64,000 nucleotides of DNA from Marsupella aquatica (taxonomy: Eukaryota; Marchantiophyta): NCBI GenBank assembly GCA_973895155.1, contig OZ316895.1, forward strand, positions 4,836,001-4,900,000, read 5' to 3'. The notes below the pieces were generated by a model that searched no databases, was not told the DNA's origin, and was given only the letters and a program-made list of their open reading frames with translations. Position numbers and translations under genes: made by a program. The stretch's first letter is position 1. The number at the start of each line of letters is the position of its first letter. Positions 33,455 to 41,931 of the stretch are shown here, in pieces.

Positions 33455-36128
33455 TATCACCTGCTTGTCAAACGACTAACACAACAAACACCACATGGTT
33501 CCACTAAAAATTGTTTGTATCGTATGACGGGGACGTGGAGGGACGCTATATGGATCAATTTCATACTAAGGATGAGTAGATTCATTTCCGCTCCCGAAAA
33601 TGTATTTTTTGATCAAGTCTACCGACTATACGTAATCTGCTTTTGATCAAGTCCCGTGGACTACCTTGCTTCTACTCCTCCTGGCCTTTGGCAAAGTGCT
33701 GTCACCACTCTCCCACTCACAGGGTCGACCAAGCCATGTAAGTTTCTCTAAATACTCATACTAGGGGAAGAACACAATCGTGCAACCAAGAGAGGGAACA
33801 ACACACAAGAAGTCATGAAAATCCAACCGAATCCATATCTATTAGTGGCCAAGGTAACACATTGCATGGGCAACCCGGTCTCCTACCGTCTACCCAACTC
33901 CTGCCTCACGGGACAATGAGCCTCTCCACCTCAATACTCTGGATCAATTCCCTACTCTTGTTAAAGGCTAATCCTCACAAAAACAACACTAGACTGAGTT
34001 CCCCCTGCTCCTACCGGGGGCTGCTGGTTAAATACTGAAAACAACAATGCATGAACACACAAGCCCTAGGGTGTGGCGGCGGCCACTGCCCTGGCGGCGC
34101 CGCTAACCTAAAAGTTTTCTACACATGCAGCACACACACGCACCCCTAATCCTATTGCTACCTAAGTGAGGCCAACGGTGCCTTCGTCGGCCATCACACC
34201 AACTAAACAAAACTAGACTAATGTCCTATGTAGGCCATGGCCTACCTTCCTACTACAGGGTGGCCAACGCCTCCCACTACTCTGGCCATGGAAATAGCCG
34301 AAAGTAGAAGTTGATCTAAATCTGGTCCTGAGAAATTTTATGAGTAGCCACGGCCATCCTGATCGTAACCCTGAAAACTGCTCCCAAAATGGACATCAGA
34401 CGCCCGAGATATGGCCTACCGAGTCCCAAACTTTACCCTAGCCACCGTCGCGTCCAAATAGTTCGTACGGTCCCGGCCTCCCATCACGACATCAAATTGA
34501 GGTACCCTGGCCATGGCCACATGCCCTGACTTGGCCGGGTCACTCTCCTAAAGGTTGTACGGACGTCCGTACGGTGTCGGACCCTAATTCTTCACCAAAA
34601 TGCTTCGGTCCGTATCTCTCTCATTTTAACTCCGTTTGAGGCGTGTCTTACATTGTTAGATTCAGCTCGACGAGCTCCTTCCAATAAGCCCATGAGTTGG
34701 CCAGCTGGACATGTGCCCAAAACCAACCTCCATATGGTCAACATCCGTACCACTACTAATCCTCCTCGGACTCACTTACGGTGCCGGGGCTCTATCCCCG
34801 AGAGTCATCACTGGCCTTACTGCCCCCCTGGGTAGATGCAACACCTCCTCCCCTACTCCCCGGGGTGGCCCTTCCCAACGTTTGGCCCGAGGTTCCTTGC
34901 TTCCGTAATGCCGCCAAAGCCTGCCAAGCCCTGATGTATCCGTGACCGATGGTGTCCTTCCACAACGTTGTCTCCTCATCACCCCGCAATTCCAATGGCA
35001 AGACTTGGCCCATGGCCATGGGAGTTCCCGGGGTCACCGACCTAGGTGGCATACCCGTGGTTCCCTGGCCAGACGTTGCGTTCCTTAGCTTTGCGGGTTG
35101 ACTTCAACTTACTCTCTAGGCTCTTGCACTTCTCCTTGTCCTTCTTGGCCGCTTCCAACATTGGCCCATAAGTCTTGGTTACTTTGATGACCACTGCATC
35201 AATGGCCTTGGCCAACATCTCTGGCGAAGCAACGGGAGTAACACCGGGTGGACAGGGCTTCTTCCTCTTCCCTAGACTCAGGGCGTCGGCTCTCTTGGCC
35301 CTTGTCTCATAAGCACTCACCTGGCCACGCAACTCTAAAATCTGCTTTTTGGGGCATCCACGCCCTTTTTGGCTTGCTTCATCGTTACCAGCTCCTTCCT
35401 CAAAGCAACTGCTTCCTCGGACTCCTTGGCCTTGGTCGACAGGGCTCCTCCAGGTGTGGGGGATTTTATTACTCCCCTCCCCTTGCTTTTCCCCCTTATG
35501 GCCGGCTCCTGGTCGCGCCCTCCTGCTTGTGCCTTCCCGGGCCGGCTCCACTGCTGCTCTTCCTCGCCGGCTCCCTTCTCCCGGGCCTCTTGCCCTTGGC
35601 CGGCTTTCTTGGAAAGGGGAATTTAATCCCCCCCTTAGTGCCTCTATAAGCTAAGGCCGGGCCTCCTTCTTGGCCGGCTCCCTTCTCCGGGACCTCTTGC
35701 CCTTATGGCCAGCTCTTTTTGGCCGAGGCTAATTTGTGCTAGGGTCCGTGTTGCTGGTCGGGGCACCTCATGCGGTGCTTGGCCACTAACTCCTTCGACC
35801 GGCCCCCATGCGCAAATACTAGGGCTGGTGATAAAAATGTAAAGCTAGATAATCCCCCGGCTCCAGCATGGAATGGCAATAGGGCACATGCCTTGGCCCG
35901 GACCAGCCAGCGGCCAACCCCCCAACTCTGACGCTTGGCCCGATAACTAAAATTAAGAGGACCTAGAAAAAAATATCACTACTTATCTCATCTATATTGC
36001 GTATAAACTATTGTTGGCAAGGTTGTAAGAGAACAAAAGAAAAAAACTTGACACAAATCTATGTATTTATATGTGTGCATCACTACTACCCTTTAAAATC
36101 ATTCCTTGGGACCATTGGCCCCGTCACA
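33455..36128. mobile_element. 2,674-bp insertion in the copia element, class uncertain (probably LTR-derived)
   Basis: A 5-bp duplication, CTCTT, lies at 33450-33454 and 36129-36133. Removing the insert and one copy joins copia protease residues TGTKVVLK to KRHCNLYVLEG in frame, apart from one stop, so the boundaries are reliable. The ends read TATCAC..GTCACA on the plus strand; on the minus strand that is TG..TA, one transition from the canonical TG..CA. A 5-bp duplication fits LTR retrotransposons, but I found no LTR pair, so it may be a decayed solo LTR-like or non-autonomous element. A TATAAATA stretch lies 50-60 bp inside its minus-strand start. Confidence 0.78.
35042..35551 (-). CDS. 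unrecognised coiled-coil ORF within the 2.7-kb insertion
   Basis: 169 codons, lysine/glutamate-rich in the C-terminal half (VTKTYGPMLEAAKKDKEKC, LESKLKSTRKAKE), with heptad-like spacing suggesting a coiled coil. The N-terminal third is basic and low in complexity. It may be a gag-like product of the inserted element. The opposite-strand frames across 35248-35654 overlap it and look like shadows. Confidence 0.35.
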   Translation of the reverse strand: MEPAREGTSRRARPGAGHKGEKQGEGSNKIPHTWRSPVDQGQGVRGSSCFEEGAGNDEASQKGRGCPKKQILELRGQVSAYETRAKRADALSLGKRKKPCPPGVTPVASPEMLAKAIDAVVIKVTKTYGPMLEAAKKDKEKCKSLESKLKSTRKAKERNVWPGNHGYAT

Positions 36129-36133
36129 CTCTT

Positions 36134-36517
36134 TTACTTCAATACAACTTTAGTACCAGTTGAAACCTGAAGGACACCATTAGCAGAGCTCCATTGATGG
36201 CTATTTGCATCTAAAACTCCAAGTGAAATGAGATTTTTCATCATGTTGGGAATATTCTCACATTCCTCAATGTTCTCAGAGCACCATCAAACATCTGAAA
36301 TCTTACAGATCCAAGTCCAACAACTTGACATGGGATTTCATTTCCCATCAACACTAACCCGTTGGAAACCGTGTAAGAACTAAAAAAATCTCTCCTAGAG
36401 CAAATGTGAAAAGTACATGCACTATCTAGAATCCAATCATCACTACCTGGATTTGACACTACGTTGAGAGCATAACCTTGGCATCACAATATGTCATCAT
36501 CATCGAGTAAATCTACC
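36134..36517 (-). pseudogene. copia protease domain (frameshifted)
   Basis: The minus strand gives DDWILDSACTFHICSRRDFF, the aspartic protease active site in copia form (D-S-A), followed by GLGSVRFQMFDGALRTLRNVR. A one-base loss then shifts the frame; the continuation NMMKNLISLGVLDANSHQW and TGTKVVLK is in the neighbouring frame up to the CTCTT duplication at 36129. Upstream it abuts the gypsy fragment. Confidence 0.9.
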
Positions 36518-37305
36518 TCATGCTATTACAGGAGTTTGACTACGAGCTAAAAATCAAGCCAGGAAAGCTACACGCCAATGCCGACTTCTTTTCAAGGATC
36601 ACAGGTGAACTTGCCACGGATTGCATCGATGATCGATTTCCCAACGAGGAGCTATTCGTTGTGGAAATAGTTGATACATGGTACCCTGAGATTTTACAAT
36701 TTCTCAGCACATCCAGATTATAGCCAGGGCTAAACAGAGAGCAAGCCGCAGTCTTTCTGCGGAAGGTCATACAGTATCAGTGCATTAAAGGCATCCTACA
36801 CAGGTATGGAATCAGTGGCACGATTCAAAGGTGTTTGGAAAAAGGAGAGGTAAAACGAGTCGTACGGGCTATGCATGGGGAGGAAGCCGAAGGACATTTT
36901 GCTCCAGCAACCACGTCTAAAAAGATATTAAATGCCGATTATTGGTGGCCCACCTTGCACAAGGATGTCTACCAGTTTATCAAACAATGCGACCCTTGTC
37001 AGCGAGCGGGAGGACCAAGGGCGTCCACAAGACATCCACTGCACCCTATTCTACCTCTGGCACCATTTGAGAAATGGGGTATTGACTACATGGGACCTCT
37101 GAAACCATTGACCCGTCCTCGAAAAAACAAGTACATAATCTTGGCCACGGATTATGCAACTAAGTGGATAGAGGCCAGGCCGACAACAAAGGATGATGCA
37201 ATTACTACGGCTCGATTCATGTATGAGCAGATCTTCACCAGGTATGGCGCACCCCTAGAATTAGTTAGTGATAGAGGAACCCATTTTCTGAATGATATAA
37301 TTAGT
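36518..37305 (+). pseudogene. inverted Ty3/gypsy pol fragment inside the copia element
   Basis: The plus strand reads the end of a gypsy RNase H (LLQEFDYELKIKPGKLHANA, DFFSRI), the H2C2 integrase zinc finger (H..H in MHGEEAEGHF; CDPCQRAG), and the integrase core with WGIDYMGPL and LVSDRGTHFLNDI (first two catalytic Asp). The third catalytic residue is missing because the fragment stops. One in-frame TAG lies at 36721. There is no LTR or target duplication, and both sides go straight into copia sequence: gag above about 37305, protease below about 36518. It thus replaces the distal gag region rather than being a complete insertion. Confidence 0.88.
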
Positions 37306-37790
37306 CGTTTAAATGAGCTTAGTACAGACTTCTTGTACAGCCGGTCTGACGCATCTTCCCAGTAGTACTTCTCTCTTAGAGCCTTGAATAGTGACGCGCG
37401 ATCCTCATAATCATCCAGCTGCTGGATGATGTGCGGCTTGAGATATAGCATCACTGCGTTGACAGTAATCACCTGCTCTCGTCTCCAATGTCTCACATAA
37501 ATCTCCTCCTCTCCATCATATTGCTCCCACAGCAAGTAATCAGTACGACCATCGTACTTCTCCACCTCAAACTTCACTCCTCCAAATCTAGCCATCTCCC
37601 TCTTCTTCCCCACTATCGATAGCTCTGGTAGTAACACAGTTTCCTCCATTGCACGCAGCACCGGTGATGGTACCGGTGTTACTAGTTCTTCCTCAAACAG
37701 TAGTAGCTCCTCCTCAGACTCTCCGTCTGACCGTCGCGATCCTGAAGCTCCATCGACGCCAATTCTTCTAGTATCCTTTGAGTCACTCAA
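37300..37790 (-). pseudogene. copia gag (N-terminal part)
   Basis: The frame contains MARFGGVKFEVEKYDGR and DYLLWE, the usual start of a copia gag, then NAVMLYLKPHIIQQL and LFKALREKY..DRLYKKS. The start is most likely at 37595 (MARFGG); the 65 codons above it are acidic and not typical. The CCHC knuckle and the distal gag are absent, replaced by the inverted gypsy fragment. Confidence 0.82.
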
Positions 37791-37799
37791 TCACAAAAA

Positions 37800-39449
37800 A
37801 TTCAATAAAACTTCTCATAAAACTCAAAACTCAACACCGCCGCGTAGCCCATGAAGCTAGGAGTCCAATACTGAAAGTCAAAATCAAAATCAAAATTTGA
37901 AGGAAAAGTTATTCAAATTTTGGTCAGGGTGGGTAAAACCTTGGGAAACTCCCCCGTTTAGACCACCTCGGAGAATAACCAAAATACCCAGTACAACCCG
38001 TCGTCAGAATTGCAATGTGATCGGTGCGCTGCGTTGCTAACTCTAGTGGTAACATCCTCACCGAAAAAGAACCAAAAAAGTTACCGTTCGGTGGACGGAA
38101 TCTTTGTTGGACGGCTGAAAGCCAGCTCTCTATTTTTTTGGGAATATTCCCGCAAAGTCCGATAGGTCTCACAGAGGGCAGTTCCCCCTGTCGGAGCGAT
38201 TAAAATGGAGGGCGGCAGGTCCCGGCACAAGGAGAATAAAGGGGAAGAAAGAACAAAAAATGGCTTAAAATAGGCCCTAAAGGGGTTGCTAACGCCCCTT
38301 AAGCACAAAATACGTTCAAAAACGCGCATCCATGTCGTGCGATGCGAGGCGGGCCAGGCAGGAATACGCACAGGGGATACAAGTGGCTGTGTACGCAGCG
38401 GCGTACAACCAAAAATCGGGCCGGGGGTGAGACGCGTAATAGAGGGCGGGGCAGGCGGCCGGCAGGCTACCGGGCACGAATGAAATTGAGAGGGGTGGTA
38501 GGGTGGGCGAGGGCAGGGCGACCGACGTCAGCCCGGTCACGTTTCAGGAGTACTAAAGGGAGGGGGGGCGAGCGTGCGAGCGCGCATAAGGCGCCGGCCG
38601 ACACTGCGCCTAAGATTCCGGGGAGGGGGGGACTCGGCCGGCGGGGCCCGATCCAAAGACGGCGTATGAAGGGTGCGGGGGGGAGTATGAGGGGCCCGAC
38701 AAGGTGTGTATACAACTCGTGTGTATACACAAATAACAAACCCCTCGAAAACCCCCCCTAAAAGCCAAAGATTAGCCCTTAACTTTAAAAAGCCGATTAC
38801 TTACTTAACCGCTGCCGTTTCCAACAAGAAAAGTGAACGCGGTCGACGGGAAATGTTGCCGAATTGCACCGGCACAGTCTGCAGCTCCAGCAGTGTAAAA
38901 AAATTCCGTCGCGTCGCCTTCACTCTACGTCAAGTGTCAATCCTGGGCTCAAAACGACCGCCTCGCCGCGATCAATCCATTGAGCCGTAGCACTTCGCGT
39001 CTCTTCCACCGAGTCGGACGTCACAAAGAGAAACCTGGTTCAGATGAGAACAAGCTCCATAGCTTGTGAAAAAACCTGAATGCCTCCTCCACTCGTCACG
39101 ACGCACTCGGTAATAACTCGGCAGCAATCCAGCTACCGAAATGACCAGCTCACTTCAACCTTCAACTTGAGCTATAATGTGCGATCCCTCCCGCACCGCA
39201 CAACTCACACCGTTGAAAAACGCAAACTCTGGTCTCTCCCCCGAAAAGCCGTCGAACATGGATAAACCCTGAATGACGAAAACTTCAATTTCTTTGCACC
39301 ACGGATACCGATCAGCGAGTTCTAACTACTGTTAGAAAGCCCTCTCACTAACCTATCCGCTCAACCACACACATTCGAGTTTCATGCGATGAAACTCCGA
39401 ATGTGCCACCGACAATGAACGTTGGAAAAACTTGTCACCTCCCAGGCAT
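37800..39449 (-). other. copia leader between primer-binding site and gag
   Basis: An unusually long leader of about 1.65 kb with no recognised coding region. The part at about 38310-38700 is strongly GC-rich compared with both sides and holds open frames on both strands by composition alone. A short palindrome, TGTGTATACA..TGTGTATACAC, lies at about 38703-38730. Confidence 0.5.
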
Positions 39450-39461
39450 GCTCTGATACCA
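39450..39461 (-). promoter_or_regulatory. primer-binding site for initiator tRNA-Met
   Basis: The minus strand reads TGGTATCAGAGC two bases inside the 5-prime LTR. This is the standard plant copia site, complementary to the 3-prime end of initiator tRNA-Met; minus-strand cDNA synthesis starts here. Confidence 0.95.
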
Positions 39462-39463
39462 CT

Positions 39464-39805
39464 TGTTGAGCATAGACGACATTCGTAACGGCAAGCCCAT
39501 GAACCATCCAACGCACAAGTCTACACAGAGAGATACGTGGTTCACCTCCACATGAGGCTACGTCCACGGGAACACACAAGAGCTTTACTGCACTCTAGGC
39601 CGACCGGCCATACCAAGCATCCACAGCACAAGCTCTCCCTATCTCTCAACTAGCTCCGTAACAATGAGCCTAAGTTCCACCAGGGTCTGGCATCAGCCCT
39701 GGCTATATGCACACCAGCACAACCGCTAACATTAGCTAAGTCCTAACCCGAGTTAGACTAACCGTGGTTAGCTCATGAGTCACAAGACTAGAGCAATATC
39801 TAACA
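39464..39805 (-). repeat. copia 5-prime LTR
   Basis: 342 bp with TG..CA ends, paired with 19510-19853. It includes a CATATA-type TATA region (GTGCATATAGCC on the minus strand) where the element promoter should be. Confidence 0.95.
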
Positions 39806-39930
39806 AATATGACATATACAATGTACAACATCACTCCATATCATGATAAATGTACTAATTTTTTGAAATTAGTGTATATATTTTTTAAATCAGTGTATAT
39901 TAACACATTTTGATGTGTGATTTCGGGCAG

Positions 39931-40479
39931 GCCAAACAACCCAAAGTCCACAACATTGTCACCAGAACAAATGAACATCCATACTTTGATGGGTGGGCCC
40001 AAGTTGTTAGATATTGCTCTAGTCTTGTGACTCATGAGCTAACCACAGTTAGTCTAACTTGGGTTAGGACTTAGCTAATGTTAGCGCTAGTGCTGTTGTG
40101 TATATAGCCAGGGCTGATGCCAGACCCTGGTGGAACTTAGGCTCATTGTTACGGAGCTAGTTGAGAGATAGGGAGAGCTTGTGCTGTGGATGCTTGGTAT
40201 GGCCGGTCGGCCTAGAGTGCAGTAAAGCTCTTGTGTGTTCCCGTGGACGTAACCTCATGTGGAGGTGAACCACGTATCTCTCTGTGTCGACTATTGTGCG
40301 TTGGATGGTTCATGGGCTTGCCGTTATGAATGTCGTCTATGCTCAACACAAGTGCTATAATTGATAACTATTGCATTCTGCCAAACAACCCAGAGTCCAC
40401 AACAGTATCACCAGAACAAATGAGCATCCATACTTTGATCGGTGGGCCTAAGTGCTATAATTGATAACTATTGCATTCT
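39931..40479. repeat. 100-bp tandem duplication, first copy split by a solo LTR
   Basis: Copy 2 is 40380-40479. Copy 1 is 39931-40004 plus 40354-40379 (74 + 26 = 100 bp), beginning GCCAAACAACCCA. The solo LTR and its duplicated CAAGT sit between the two parts of copy 1. The copies are about 93% identical, so the duplication is older than the LTR insertion or of similar age. Confidence 0.9.
40005..40348 (+). repeat. solo copia LTR of the same family, opposite orientation
   Basis: 344 bp, TGTTAGATATTG to GCTCAACA, flanked by a perfect 5-bp duplication CAAGT (40000-40004 and 40349-40353). No internal copia sequence adjoins it, so it is the product of LTR-LTR recombination. It contains GTGTATATAGCC, a TATA-like region. 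It faces the 5-prime LTR of the composite element only 199 bp away in inverted orientation. Confidence 0.95.
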
Positions 40480-40489
40480 TTTCAGGCAT

Positions 40490-41028
40490 TGTAGACCTGT
40501 CAAAAGCACTGCCATAATCAAGGTCTCATGACTCTGTTTAATTTGGATGAGGGTAATGACTGGTTCGTGCTGAGGAAAATATTTTCTTCGATGCATGATG
40601 ATGAAAATAGCCAATGACTAACATGCACATAAAATTGTAGGCAGGAAAGAGAGGATCGAAGGAATGTATCCGGGAAACAAGAGGAGTTGGATCTCCACAG
40701 ATGGCACGGTGGTGGGCATCAATCATCGATTGACAGTAATAACTGAGCCATGATTGACCTCCTCGTCTATCCTAGCAAGTCACGGGGCAATTCACAAGTC
40801 TCAAGTCATGGAGCTGAGTAATCAATATGCAGAGGGATGGCTATGTTCGAAACTTGTAGTTAAAATGTTGAGAAGAAATTAATCATTGCACGTGACCAAC
40901 TTCATGGAGTGCGTAGCAGCAAGCTTGAGCAACAGGATCGAGGCAAGCATCTGAAGCCTTGTTTTGAATATCTTCACAAAACAATCAAAACGATCGGCGC
41001 AGTTGAAGGAGTTGGGTCCCGGTAACTG
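40490..41028. other. non-coding stretch between repeats
   Basis: No coding sequence recognised; a few short frames only. Confidence 0.4.
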
Positions 41029-41140
41029 CACATCAAAATATGACATATAGACATAGTTCCATACCATGATAAATTTCGTTCTTTTCCTTTAAATCATTAA
41101 GTGTGAGTGCACACACCGTATATTATCACATTTTGATGTG
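41029..41140. mobile_element. intact 112-bp MITE
   Basis: The ends are CACATCAAAATATGA and, inverted, CACATCAAAATGTGA (14 of 15 match). It matches the MITE that received the copia element. A third copy of one end (CACATTTTGATGTG) lies at 49435-49448. Non-coding; superfamily not determined because the target duplication is unclear. Confidence 0.8.
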
Positions 41141-41143
41141 TGA

Positions 41144-41931
41144 GCAGGGCACTGTAAACGTCTGTAGCAGGCAGTTCTCTGCAGCGAACTTTTTGAATTT
41201 GCATTACTGAGTCGCCTTCCACAATCCGCTACACTTGCCTAGTCTGCTTATGCTATTGAGAATCTACCGCAGATTGCTGACTTAAAAAAGCTCAAATACA
41301 TTGTCTGAAAACAGATTCAGAGTAGTTTCGATAATTTTGGACGTCCTACTAGCTCCGAACAATCCAAAAATTCTGCAATGGAGTGGCTGGCCCAGGTTGT
41401 CTCATGACCAACATTTCACCGTCATACTCCCTGATTGATATGTGTAGTTTGAACATTTCAGGCGCAAGATTTCACTCGGACTCGAATGGTGGTATCACAT
41501 ATATATACGGGTGACATTTAGAGAATTGAACGGGAACCCAAATTTTAAGCTCGAAGTTTGAACATACTGCCAAGCTTACAACTGCTTCCAAGCTCAAAAA
41601 ATTCAATTTCTTCGCCCATCTCCATCGAACACTAGTCTCAACTTACCAACTCAATTCACAGATGGATGGTCGTCTGTGTGTCATTTGGCATCTACCTTTC
41701 CATCTCAGGAGACGCTACGTACTCAGAATGACACAAGGGGGATAGAAAATTCTACATCCTGCGAGATTTGATTTTGTTCAGTAGCATTTGATGCCATCCT
41801 GAACTATAGATGTCGATCGAAGGGATTGAAGTGAGATGGGCAAGCTTAAGGACAGAATTGTGGCAAAAACCCAAATTAATTCTTAACAGTTTAACTGCGA
41901 TTGGCTAGTTGCCTGGAACGAACCGAGAATG
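41144..41931. other. downstream region of the peroxidase gene
   Basis: Probable 3-prime UTR next to 41931, and otherwise no recognised feature. Confidence 0.4.

Larger units (their letters stand above)
19510..39805 (-). mobile_element. Ty1/copia LTR retrotransposon, 20.3 kb with nested insertions
   Basis: Two LTRs in the same orientation bound the element. The 5-bp target duplication AATAT flanks it at 19505-19509 and 39806-39810. A primer-binding site complementary to initiator tRNA-Met lies inside the 5-prime LTR (39450-39461) and a polypurine tract inside the 3-prime LTR (19854-19864). Gene order on the minus strand is gag, protease, integrase, reverse transcriptase, RNase H, which is copia order. 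The body is interrupted by a gypsy fragment (about 36518-37305), an unknown insertion (33455-36128) and a DNA transposon (22778-33314). Without the last two the element would be about 7.1 kb. The LTRs differ at nine positions plus a 2-bp indel, so it is moderately old. Confidence 0.95.
19497..39917. mobile_element. MITE (120 bp) split by the composite copia insertion
   Basis: Left piece 19497-19509 (CACATCAAAATAT) and right piece 39811-39917 (ending CACATTTTGATGTG) rejoin, after removal of the copia element and one AATAT copy, to a 120-bp unit. That unit matches the intact copy at 41029-41140 along its length, including the interior ATGACATATA and CCATATCATGATAAAT-like segments. The ends are inverted repeats. 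The element is non-coding. Confidence 0.85.

Noticed and set aside
33301-36150. A TG..CA LTR pair for the 2.7-kb insertion
   Set aside because: No second copy of either terminal sequence was found inside the insert; kept as class uncertain.
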